This document shows positions 23,932-34,143 of a stretch of DNA of 64,000 nucleotides, in pieces. Origin of the DNA: Amycolatopsis vancoresmycina (GTDB lineage: Bacteria > Actinomycetota > Actinomycetes > Mycobacteriales > Pseudonocardiaceae); the NCBI RefSeq assembly GCF_000716785.1, contig NZ_JNYY01000003.1, positions 1-64,000 on the forward strand. The letters are read 5' to 3'. How positions within the stretch are numbered: position 1 is the stretch's first letter; the number at the start of each line of letters is the position of its first letter. A program made the position numbers and the translations under genes. Under the pieces are notes generated by a model. That model searched no databases. It saw only the letters and a list, made by a program, of their open reading frames with translations, and had not been told where the DNA came from.

Positions 23932-25113
23932 ATGCAGGACCGGGCCGCCGTCTTCACCGTGTTCGCGCTCAACGGCCTCGCGCTGGGTTCGTGGGCCTCG
24001 CGCACACCCGCGCTGTCCGCGCAGGTGCACGCCTCGCCGGGCGTGTTCGGCCTGGCGCTGCTCGGCGCCAGCGCGGGGATGCTCGCCGCCGCCTCGGTGT
24101 CCGGACGGCTGATCGAGCGGGCGGGCGCGCGGGCGGTCGTCGCCGGGAGCACCGCGATGGCGGCCGCCTCGCTGGTACTGGTCGGCTTCGCGCCGACCGT
24201 CCCGCTGCTGGCCGGCGCGCTGCTGGTGATCGGCGCGAGCGTCGGGATGCTCGACGTCGCCATGAACGTCGCCGGGGTGGCGGTCGAACGCCGGCTCGGC
24301 AGGCCGGTGATGTCGGTCTTCCACGCGGGGTTCAGCTTCGGCGCGCTCGCCGGTTCGCTGGCCGCGGGCCTCGCCGCCGGGCACGGCTGGTCCCCGGCAC
24401 GCCACCTCACCGTGGCCGCCGTCGTCGCCGTCGCGGTCCTGCTGTTCATCGTCCGCGCGGTCCCGGGCACCCGGCCCGAGCCCACCGGAACGCCCGTCGC
24501 CACGCCGAGCCGCGCGCCGATCCGCCGTCCGGTGCTGTGGCTGCTCGCCGCGGTCGCGCTGTGCTCGGCCATCGCCGAGGGCGCGTCCTCGGACTGGTCC
24601 GCCCTGCTGATGACCGTCGAACGCGGCGTCGGCCAGGGTGCCGCGGCGCTGGCGTTCGCCGGGTTCCAGCTGGTCATGGCGCTGGCCCGGCTGGCGGGGC
24701 CGGTGGCGCAACGCCGGTTCGGCCCGACCCGCTGTCTCGCCGCGGGCGCCGCACTGGCCGCGGCCGGCCTGCTCGCCGCGGCCGCGATCCCGGTCGCCGC
24801 CGCGGGCTACCTCGGCTTCGCACTGGCCGGCGCCGGCCTCGCGGCGTCGTTCCCGCTCGCCCTCAGCCTCGCGGGGGACGCGGGTCGTCGCGGCGACGGC
24901 ACCGGTGGCGAGCGCGAGATCGGCTTCGTCACGGCCATCGCCTACACCGGGTTCCTCGGTGGTCCGCCGATCGTCGGCGGCATCGCCCAGGTGGCCGGCT
25001 ACGACGTCGCGTTCGGCTTCGCCGCGTTCGTCGCGGCGCTGATCCTGCCCGCCGCCGTCGCCGCCCGGCGATCGCGACGGCGCGAGGAAGCGGACGCGAT
25101 GATCGGCCGGTAG
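23932..25113 (+). CDS. MFS transporter (12-TM), LacI-controlled
   Basis: A 393-residue membrane transporter with about 12 hydrophobic helices, the Ala/Gly/Leu-rich composition of MFS proteins and a basic C-terminal tail. It starts MQDRAAVFTVFALNGLALGS and is of the type annotated as sugar or unknown MFS permeases in actinomycetes. The divergent LacI gene and the palindromic operator between them suggest substrate-induced expression. Export or import and the substrate cannot be told from sequence. Confidence 0.85.
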   Translation: MQDRAAVFTVFALNGLALGSWASRTPALSAQVHASPGVFGLALLGASAGMLAAASVSGRLIERAGARAVVAGSTAMAAASLVLVGFAPTVPLLAGALLVIGASVGMLDVAMNVAGVAVERRLGRPVMSVFHAGFSFGALAGSLAAGLAAGHGWSPARHLTVAAVVAVAVLLFIVRAVPGTRPEPTGTPVATPSRAPIRRPVLWLLAAVALCSAIAEGASSDWSALLMTVERGVGQGAAALAFAGFQLVMALARLAGPVAQRRFGPTRCLAAGAALAAAGLLAAAAIPVAAAGYLGFALAGAGLAASFPLALSLAGDAGRRGDGTGGEREIGFVTAIAYTGFLGGPPIVGGIAQVAGYDVAFGFAAFVAALILPAAVAARRSRRREEADAMIGR

Positions 25114-25288
25114 CCGTTCCGGGCACGAAATCCGTGCCTCGACGGCCGTTTCCGCCACGGCGAGGGCGTTGACAGTCTCCTGGTGCGCGAGGCAAGCTGA
25201 ACCCCGTCGGTAAACTGAAATGAATACGGCGACGTTTCAATTTCAGGTCGGCTGATCAAGGTAGGGGCCTTGGTCCGGGGAGGACGTC

Positions 25289-26476
25289 GTGAGGGTTGTG
25301 CTGCTCGGCGGAGCGGGGGCGCTCGCCGGCGGAAGCGGGCGGTTCGGCGGGACCGGCCTGACGCTCGTGCAGGACGCCGTGCCGCGGCTCGTGCTGGTGC
25401 CGGTCGCGTTCCGGCTCGCGCTGTTCCTGCAGGCGGTGTGGGCAGGCGGTCCGCTCAGTGCCCCGGTGCTCTGGCTCGCGGTCGTCCTCTACCTGGTGCC
25501 CAACCTCCTCGAGGTGAGCTGGGTCTTCCGCCGGACCACCGGCATCCGGCCGGTGCTGGCCGCCGACACCGCGTACACGCTCATCACGAGCTTCGCCGCG
25601 GCCGTGTTCGCGGCCCGGTCGTCCGAGCTGCTGACCCTGGCCTGGCCGAACATCATGGGCACCGTCATGGTTTGGACCCTGCTGCGCGGGGCGCCGGCCG
25701 GGGCGGTCGCGATCGCCGGTGCCGTGCTCCTGCGGTACGGCATGGCCGCGGTGTCCGGCACGTCCGCGCCCGCGACGTGGATCCTGCTCGCCCTGGTCGC
25801 GGCGGCCGTGACCGCGCTGGCGATCGTGCTGCTCGTGGCCGGCGCGATGCGGTTCGCCCTCGGGCTCGGCGAACAGCGCGGCCGGGCCGCCGAACGGGAG
25901 CGGCACCGCCGGGACGTCCACGACACCGTGCTGCAGGTGATGGAATCCCTCGCCCTGCCGGCGCCCGGCGACACGCTCGACCCGCGGGGCAGCCTCGACC
26001 AGGTCCGCCGCACCGCCCGGGCGCACGCCCTGCGGCTGCGGCTCAGCCTCGACGGCGACGCGCCCGCCGAGCCGGGCGGGCTCGAACACCGCCTCGGCGC
26101 ACTCGCCGTCGAGATGACGGCCGAGGGGCTGCGCGTCGACCTGGTCGTGCTCGCGAAGCCCACCGACGTCCCCGAAGCAGTCGTCAACGCCCTTCACGAC
26201 GCAACGCGCGAAGCGCTGCGAAACACGTTGAAGCACGCGAGGACCGCGAAGGCCGTGGTGTGTCTCGAAGCCCGCGAAGGCACCGTCACGGTGTCCGTGC
26301 GCGACCACGGGACCGGCTTCGACCTCGGCGCCCGCCGCGCCGGGTTCGGCATCGAGAACTCGATCCACGCGCGGCTGGCCGAGATCGACGGCGCCGCGCG
26401 CATCGACTCGGCGCCCGGCCAGGGCACCCGCGTCGTGCTGACCGCGCCGTTAGAGCTGCGTTTCCCCGTCGGGTGA
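25289..26476 (+). CDS. membrane sensor histidine kinase (HisKA_3/NarX type), orphan
   Basis: A 395-residue kinase. Four to six hydrophobic segments fill residues 10 to about 195, then the dimerisation helix has RHRRDVHDTVLQ with the phospho-accepting histidine (HD motif of the HisKA_3 class). The C-terminal ATP-binding domain has EALRNTLKHA (N box), VRDHGTGFD (G1 box) and GQGTRVVLT. Start GTG 25289 follows GGGGAGGAC. No response regulator gene is adjacent, which is unusual for this class. The 3' end overlaps the convergent phosphatase gene by 27 bases. A 7-bp inverted repeat CTGAAAT/ATTTCAG (25215-25221, 25240-25246) lies upstream. Confidence 0.87.
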   Translation: MRVVLLGGAGALAGGSGRFGGTGLTLVQDAVPRLVLVPVAFRLALFLQAVWAGGPLSAPVLWLAVVLYLVPNLLEVSWVFRRTTGIRPVLAADTAYTLITSFAAAVFAARSSELLTLAWPNIMGTVMVWTLLRGAPAGAVAIAGAVLLRYGMAAVSGTSAPATWILLALVAAAVTALAIVLLVAGAMRFALGLGEQRGRAAERERHRRDVHDTVLQVMESLALPAPGDTLDPRGSLDQVRRTARAHALRLRLSLDGDAPAEPGGLEHRLGALAVEMTAEGLRVDLVVLAKPTDVPEAVVNALHDATREALRNTLKHARTAKAVVCLEAREGTVTVSVRDHGTGFDLGARRAGFGIENSIHARLAEIDGAARIDSAPGQGTRVVLTAPLELRFPVG

Positions 26477-27088
26477 GTCGCGCCACTGCGCGAAGGGCCG
26501 GTCGAGCGTCCACTTGCCGTCGGACTCGGTGAGGACGCGGTGTTCGCAGGTCGCGGGGTTGGACAGGGACTCGAACAGCTCGATGCTCCAGCCGAAGAGC
26601 CGGCGGCACAGCAGCCGCAGCGTGAGCCCGTGCGAGACGATCAGCACGGTCTCGGGGTGAGCTTCGTCGCGCTGCCGCAGGTCCGACAGGAACGCCGCGA
26701 CGCGGTCGTCGACGTCCGCGCCCGACTCGCCGAACGGCAGCCGGTAGAAGAAGTGCCCGAACTCGTTGCGCCGCGCCTTCTGGACCTCCTGGTCGGCCGG
26801 GTCCTGCAGGTTGCCCCAGTCCTGCTCGCGCAGCCGCGGCTCCTGGACCAGCCGCTCGCACGAGGCTTCGATGTCCAGCAGCCGCAACGTCTCCCGCGTG
26901 CGCAGGTACGGGCTGACGTACACCGCGGGCCGCTCGCCGTCGAGCAGCCGCGTGATCTCCGGCGCCACCGCCGCGGCCTCCCGCCGTCCCTTGGCGGTCA
27001 GCGGCAGCGCGTGGTCGGGGATCCGCGTGTAGGCGAGTTCGTCGACGTTGCCGAGCGACTCGGCGTGCCGGAGAAGGATCAGCTTCAC
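26450..27088 (-). CDS. histidine phosphatase superfamily protein (phosphoglycerate-mutase-like)
   Basis: A 212-residue cytoplasmic enzyme with the RHG-type motif LRHAESLGN near the N-terminus, where histidine is the phospho-acceptor and the usual third residue G is A. The second conserved histidine is in VSHGLTLRLL. Members remove phosphate from small molecules or proteins. The substrate is unknown. The gene is monocistronic, convergent with the kinase gene and divergent from the CopD-CtaG gene. Confidence 0.85.
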   Translation of the reverse strand: MKLILLRHAESLGNVDELAYTRIPDHALPLTAKGRREAAAVAPEITRLLDGERPAVYVSPYLRTRETLRLLDIEASCERLVQEPRLREQDWGNLQDPADQEVQKARRNEFGHFFYRLPFGESGADVDDRVAAFLSDLRQRDEAHPETVLIVSHGLTLRLLCRRLFGWSIELFESLSNPATCEHRVLTESDGKWTLDRPFAQWRDSPDGETQL

Positions 27089-27144
27089 GGCGCCATCCTG
27101 CCCGTCACGCGGGCCTGACGGGGGCGGGGCATACCCTCAGGGGC

Positions 27145-29172
27145 GTGTCCAGCGAGCCCGTGACGAAACCCGAGGTCCCCACGCAGCGCCGGGCGAGCGT
27201 GCTGCCCCTGCTCTCGGTCGGGGTGCTGCTGGCCGCCGTGGTCGCGATCGGCCTGATCGCGCTGACCGGCGGGGCGGGCTACGCCATCGCGGGCCTGCCC
27301 GACCCGGGGCTGGTCACCAAGTACGGCATCACCGTCATGCGGGTGCTCTCCGAAGCGGCGTCGACGATCTGCGTCGGCTCGCTGCTGCTGGCCGCCTTCC
27401 TCGTGCCGCCGCAGAAGTCCGGGACACTCGGTCCCGACGGCTACGGCGCCCTGCGCGCGGCCGGGATCGCCGCCTGGGTGTGGTTCGGCGCGGCCCTGCT
27501 TTCGGTCGCCTTCACCGCCGCCGACACCGCCGGGAAGCCGTTCGGCGACGTCCTGGACCCGCAGACGCTGCTCGACCTCGTCGGCGCCATCGAACAGCCG
27601 AAGGCGTGGCTCTGGACGGCCCTGATCGCGATCCTCGTCGCGCTCGGCTGCCGGCTCGCGCTGTCCTGGGGCTGGACGGCGGTGCTGTTCTTCCTCGCCG
27701 TCGGCGGCCTGGTCCCGGTCGCGGTCACCGGCCACTCGGCCAGCGGCGGCTCGCACGACGTCGCCACCAACAGCCTGCTGTTCCACCTGGTCGCGGCCGC
27801 GCTCTGGGTCGGCGGGCTGGTCGCGCTGCTGGCACTGGGCTACCGCCGCGGGACCCACCTGAGCCTGGCCGCGCAGCGGTTCTCGAAGCTGGCGCTGGTC
27901 TGCTGGATCGTGATGGCGCTCTCCGGCGCGGTCAACGCGCTGGTCCGGATCGGCCTGAACGACCTGTTCACCACCGACTACGGCCTGCTCGTCGTGGCCA
28001 AGACGGTCGCCTTGCTGCTGCTCGGCGTGTTCGGCCACCAGCAGCGCGAAAAGGGCGTCGCGAACCTCGTCGGCGGCAAGGGCGGCGCCCAGCTGCTGCG
28101 CCTGGCCGCGGTCGAGATCCTGATCATGTTCGTCACCATCGGCATCGCCTCCGGCCTGGCCAGGACACCGCCGCCGGCCGACGCGATCACCCAGCCGTCG
28201 ACCACCGAGCTGCTGATCGGCTACGACCTCGACGGCGCGCCGACGGCGTTGCGGCTGCTCTTCGACACCCGCTTCGACCTGGTCTACGGCACGCTGGCGC
28301 TGGTGCTCGGCGGCCTGTACCTGGCCGGGGTGCGGCGGCTGCTGCAGCGGGGCGACACCTGGCCGGTCGGCCGCACGGTCGTCTGGATCGCCGGCTGCGT
28401 GGTGCTGCTGATCGCGACGTCTTCCGGGGTCGGCCGGTACGCGCCCGCGATGTTCAGCGTCCACATGGGCAACCACATGCTGCTGTCGATGGTGGTGCCG
28501 GTGCTGTTCGTGCTCGGCGGGCCGGTGACGCTCGCGTTGCGCGCGCTGCCTGCCGCGGGCAAGGACGCCCCGCCCGGGCCGCGCGAGTGGATCGTCGCCT
28601 TCGTGCACTCCCCGGTTTCGCGGTTCCTGACCCACCCCGTCGTCGCGCTGCTGCTGTTCGTCGGGTCGTTCTACGCGCTCTACTTCTCCGGCCTGTTCGA
28701 CAACGCGTTGCAGTACCACTGGGCGCACCTGGTGATGAACGGGCACTTCCTGCTCGCCGGGTACGTCTTCTACTGGCCGGTGATCGGCGTGGACCCGTCG
28801 CCGCGGCGGATCCCGTACCTCGGCCGGCTCGGGATGATGTTCGCCGCGATGCCGTTCCACGCGTTCTTCGGCGTGATCCTGATGAGCAAGCAGACCGTCA
28901 TCGGCCAGGCCTTCTACAGCCAGCTGCACCTGCCGTGGGTCCCCGATCTGCTCACCGACCAGCGGCTCGGCGGCGGCATCGCCTGGGCCGCCGGCGAGGT
29001 CCCGGTGCTGCTCGTGCTGGTCGCGCTGCTGGTGCAGTGGGCGCGCCAGGACGAGCGCGAGGCGAAGCGGCGTGACCGGCGCGAAGCGGCCACCGGCGAC
29101 GAAGAACTGAACGCCTACAACGCGATGCTGAAGAACCTCGCCGAGGGCAACCGACCCTCGGGTTCCAGTTGA
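27145..29172 (+). CDS. CopD-CtaG fusion membrane protein (copper handling / cytochrome oxidase assembly)
   Basis: A 675-residue polytopic membrane protein. The N-terminal half (about 20-330) is a CopD-like copper resistance domain, the C-terminal half (about 360-640) a caa3-type CtaG cytochrome c oxidase assembly domain, with HMGNHMLLSMVVPVLFVLGGP and a later HLVMNGHFLLAGYVFYW histidine-containing helix. This fusion is usual in actinobacteria and is thought to move copper to the oxidase. Start GTG 27145. The C-terminal tail is charged and cytoplasmic. Confidence 0.87.
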   Translation: MSSEPVTKPEVPTQRRASVLPLLSVGVLLAAVVAIGLIALTGGAGYAIAGLPDPGLVTKYGITVMRVLSEAASTICVGSLLLAAFLVPPQKSGTLGPDGYGALRAAGIAAWVWFGAALLSVAFTAADTAGKPFGDVLDPQTLLDLVGAIEQPKAWLWTALIAILVALGCRLALSWGWTAVLFFLAVGGLVPVAVTGHSASGGSHDVATNSLLFHLVAAALWVGGLVALLALGYRRGTHLSLAAQRFSKLALVCWIVMALSGAVNALVRIGLNDLFTTDYGLLVVAKTVALLLLGVFGHQQREKGVANLVGGKGGAQLLRLAAVEILIMFVTIGIASGLARTPPPADAITQPSTTELLIGYDLDGAPTALRLLFDTRFDLVYGTLALVLGGLYLAGVRRLLQRGDTWPVGRTVVWIAGCVVLLIATSSGVGRYAPAMFSVHMGNHMLLSMVVPVLFVLGGPVTLALRALPAAGKDAPPGPREWIVAFVHSPVSRFLTHPVVALLLFVGSFYALYFSGLFDNALQYHWAHLVMNGHFLLAGYVFYWPVIGVDPSPRRIPYLGRLGMMFAAMPFHAFFGVILMSKQTVIGQAFYSQLHLPWVPDLLTDQRLGGGIAWAAGEVPVLLVLVALLVQWARQDEREAKRRDRREAATGDEELNAYNAMLKNLAEGNRPSGSS

Positions 29173-29289
29173 GGTTGAGGTCGGTTCCGGACGCCGGAAA
29201 CAGCGCTTCCGGTGATCCCGGGCTGACATTCGGTAGTCCGGTGGTGACCGGCGTCGAGCCGCGATCACGTGCGCTCTACGATCGTGGGT

Positions 29290-30966
<1,677 letters not shown>

Positions 30967-30982
30967 GGGGGCGGGTTTCCCC

Positions 30983-33586
30983 GTGGAAGCCAGCAAAGCG
31001 CACCGGACGGGCCCGTCCTCCCGAGTAGTGGAGGGCGGGCGCTCCGCCAATGCCGGGGGAACCCTCTCCGCAGTCGGCCGGTTGATCGAGCGGGCGGACG
31101 CCCTGCACCTGCGGGCGCCCGAGCTCGCCCTGGTCCTCGGCGAGCGAGCGGCCGCCCTGTCGGAGGCGGCCGGTGCCGACGAGCAGTGGATCCGGGCGGA
31201 GAGCCTGGTCGTGTCGTCGCGCGTCCGGCTCGGCGACCGGCCGGGCACGGTCGGGCGCGCGGTCGCGGCCCTGCGCGCGGCCGAGCACGCCGGGTACGGC
31301 GACATCGCCGCGCGGCTGCGCATCGACCTCGCGGTGTGCGCCCGCAGCCTGGGCGTGCCGCTGACCGGCCTCGCCGCGCTGCGGCCGGTGCTGACCGATC
31401 CGGTCGTCTCACCGGTGCACCGCGCGGCCGCGCTGTGCCACCTGGTGGGCTGCCTCGGCCAGCTCGGGCGCAAGTCGGAGCTGGACCGCGTGCTCGTCGA
31501 GGCGGACAAGCTCGTCGTCGGCGACGACTCGCTGGGTGCGGACACCCAGCTGCTGGTGCGAGCGCTGCTGCGCGTCGGCACGGCGGCCCACCGCCGCCGC
31601 CACGGCGACCTGACGGCGGCGGCCGACGCGGCCCGGACCGGCCTGGGATTCCTGGAGAAGCTCGACAACCCGGCCGACGACGGCGGTCTCGTCCGCATCC
31701 GGCTGGTGCTGCTGCTGGTGAGCACGCTGCTGGACCGCGGCGACACGGAAATGGCGTACGAAATCGCCGAGCCGGTGCTGGCCGAGCCGGTCCGGGCGGC
31801 GGGCGTGGCGCCGATGGGCTGGCTGCGGCTGGCCGTCGCAACCCGGGTCCACCTGCCGGCGGGCGCGGGCGAAGCGGCGACCGAGCTGGTCCGCGAAGCG
31901 GTGGCGAGCACCGACCGGCACGGGCTGCCGGCGATCACGGCGCGCCTGTGGTTGGAGCTGGCCCAGCTGGAGGAGCGGTTCGGCCAGGCCGAGGAGGCCA
32001 TCGCGTGCCTGTACCGCTCACGCGCGGCGGAGCAGCTGCACGCCCGGGCCCGGCGGCAGGCGTGCAGCGTGCTGGCCGGCGAGTTCGGGACCGGGGAACC
32101 GGCGTCGGTCGACCTGGACGAAGTGCTGAAGGCGGTGCCGTCGCGGCCGGTCCCGGCGGTGCCCGCGCCGGTTTCGGTGCCGGCGGTGCCGCAGCCGGAA
32201 TCGGCACCGGCATGGTCGTTCGGCCGCGAGGAGCCACCGTCACGGCCCGAGCCCCGGCAGCCGGCGCCGGCGTGGTCGTTCGAACGTCCGCGGGTGACGG
32301 CGGACGTGGCCGAGACGACGTTGATGCCGGCGATCCGTGACGAAGGGCCGCCTGCGGTCCGGGTCCGCCCGGAACCGGTGGTGGTGGAGCGGCGGCCGGA
32401 GTTGCAGGCGGGGGCTGCTGAGCCGCAGCCGGCTGGGCCGGAGCACCGGTCGGAGGTCGAGTCGCGGCCGGCGGTGGAGTCGCGGTCGGATGTGAGCGGG
32501 TCGCGGCCGGTGCCGGAGTACCGTTCGGCGGCTGAGCCGCGATCGGCGGTGGTGGAGTCGCGGTCCGATACTGCCGGGTCGCGGGCCGTGCGGGAGCCGG
32601 AGTACCAGGCCAGGTCCGCTGAGCCGCGTCCGGCTCGGAAGCCGGAGTACCGGGCCGAGTCCGCTGACGTGCGCGAGCCGGAGTACCAGGCCAAGTCCGC
32701 TGAGCCGCGTCCGGCTCGGGAGCCGGAGTATCGGGCCGAGTCCGCTGAGTCGCGTCCGGCTCGGGAGCCGGGCTACCGGGCCGAGTCCGCCGAGCCGCGG
32801 CCGGTGCGAGAGCCCGCTGAGCGGCGGGCGAGCGAGCCCGGCCACCGGTCCGACGTTGCCGAAACGCAGCCGGAGCCGGCGCCGAGCGCCGACAGCGGCA
32901 AGACAAAGTTCTCCTGGGCCGCACTGGCCGAGGCTCGGCTGCGGGAGACCGCCGCCGAACGGGAGTCGGCGCCCACGCGCGTCACCCCGGCTCTGCCGCT
33001 CGCGCCCGCGCCCGCCGCCGAGCGGGAACCGTACGAACGGCCGCGGGAACCGCAGCCGTCCACGCGGCACGATGCCGAGCACGGGTCGGTGGCCGCGCGG
33101 TCGGTGCTCGACCGGCTGGGCATCTCCGCCGCCGGGGGCGCGGGCGGCCGCCGCCGGGCGGAAGACGCCGACAGTCCCCGCCCCGCGGAACCGGCCCGGC
33201 CCGAGCCCGGACTGGCGCCGCCACCGCGGCCGGAGGACGAACCGCCGTCGGTCCCGGACTACCGCGACGAAGCCGAGCCCTGGCTGCCGCGGCTGCGGAT
33301 GCCCCCGTCGCTGGAGCCGATGGAGGACTTCGGCCACTGGACGCCGGCGACGGCCCCGTTCCCGGAGAGCTACGCCCGCGCGATCGCCGAAGACGAGCCG
33401 CCCCCGGACGCGGGGCTCGCGGACCTCCTCGCGCGCGCACTGGCCGAGCACCAAGCGGGCACGGCCAGCGCGGCCGCGCTGGTCAAGCAGCTGGGTTCCC
33501 AGGACACGGGCCGCCGCAACGGTCACGGCCGCAACGGCCACGGCGCCGAGGTATCGGACTCCCGCGGCCACCGTTCCCGCGACTGA
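30983..33586 (+). CDS. large hypothetical protein with Pro/Glu/Arg repeats
   Basis: An 867-residue protein starting at GTG 30983, 17 bases after ettA. The first ~370 residues are helical and TPR-like (repeated LRAAEHA..., AALCHLVGCLGQLGR, LWLELAQLEERFGQAEEAIACLY). Residues ~400-640 are low complexity with imperfect repeats such as EPEYQAKSAEPRPAR in 15-16-residue units. The last ~230 residues are Pro-rich with a conserved-looking end (GLADLLARALAEHQAGTASAAALVKQLG). I do not recognise a named family. The TPR part suggests protein-protein contact; the repeats are likely disordered. Confidence 0.72.
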   Translation: MEASKAHRTGPSSRVVEGGRSANAGGTLSAVGRLIERADALHLRAPELALVLGERAAALSEAAGADEQWIRAESLVVSSRVRLGDRPGTVGRAVAALRAAEHAGYGDIAARLRIDLAVCARSLGVPLTGLAALRPVLTDPVVSPVHRAAALCHLVGCLGQLGRKSELDRVLVEADKLVVGDDSLGADTQLLVRALLRVGTAAHRRRHGDLTAAADAARTGLGFLEKLDNPADDGGLVRIRLVLLLVSTLLDRGDTEMAYEIAEPVLAEPVRAAGVAPMGWLRLAVATRVHLPAGAGEAATELVREAVASTDRHGLPAITARLWLELAQLEERFGQAEEAIACLYRSRAAEQLHARARRQACSVLAGEFGTGEPASVDLDEVLKAVPSRPVPAVPAPVSVPAVPQPESAPAWSFGREEPPSRPEPRQPAPAWSFERPRVTADVAETTLMPAIRDEGPPAVRVRPEPVVVERRPELQAGAAEPQPAGPEHRSEVESRPAVESRSDVSGSRPVPEYRSAAEPRSAVVESRSDTAGSRAVREPEYQARSAEPRPARKPEYRAESADVREPEYQAKSAEPRPAREPEYRAESAESRPAREPGYRAESAEPRPVREPAERRASEPGHRSDVAETQPEPAPSADSGKTKFSWAALAEARLRETAAERESAPTRVTPALPLAPAPAAEREPYERPREPQPSTRHDAEHGSVAARSVLDRLGISAAGGAGGRRRAEDADSPRPAEPARPEPGLAPPPRPEDEPPSVPDYRDEAEPWLPRLRMPPSLEPMEDFGHWTPATAPFPESYARAIAEDEPPPDAGLADLLARALAEHQAGTASAAALVKQLGSQDTGRRNGHGRNGHGAEVSDSRGHRSRD

Positions 33587-34143
33587 ACCACGGGGCCATC
33601 GTTCCCGCGGCTGCCCCATGGGGCCGCGGTTCGGGCGGCGGCCTCACCGAAGCCGAAGCCCGGCCGCTGGGGGCGCCCCGTTTTCCACGCTACCGGAGAC
33701 CACCGACAGTTTTGCCGTGCCCGCGACCGGCGCCCCGCGAGCCGCGACCGGCGACCCGCGACCCCCACCGGCACCCGATCGCCGAGACACCCCCATCGAT
33801 CGCCGAGTGAATCCAGTGGCATCCCTCGCACTCCACCGTCGCCGACCGGCCGACAGCGTTCGCCGAACGGCGCCGGGCCCGATCAACTGAACCGATCACG
33901 ACGCCCCCCACGTCCGGTAACGCCTCCAAAGCGCGGCTGGTCAGCGCCGCGCGCACGCTTCGAACGCAACCCGTCAGTAGCTTGACCGATCACGCGAATC
34001 CGCTGTCCCGGAAGGGTTTCCGGGCCCCGGCGAACCCCTGGGTCTTCATGTGATCCGGGATCGCGGCGCATTAGTGTGGGGTGCGCCGGCTCAACGCCGA
34101 ACCGGCGCGGTGCCACCTCACGCAAACTGGAGAGTTGCCTCAA
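33587..34143. other. gene-free upstream region of the glutamate dehydrogenase gene
   Basis: These 557 bases contain short decayed repeats of GCGACCGGCG type and GATCGCCGAG, and copies of the 3' end of the preceding gene (CCGTTCCCGCG). No frame has a ribosome site or consistent codon bias. The dehydrogenase promoter should lie in the last 200 bases. Confidence 0.45.
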
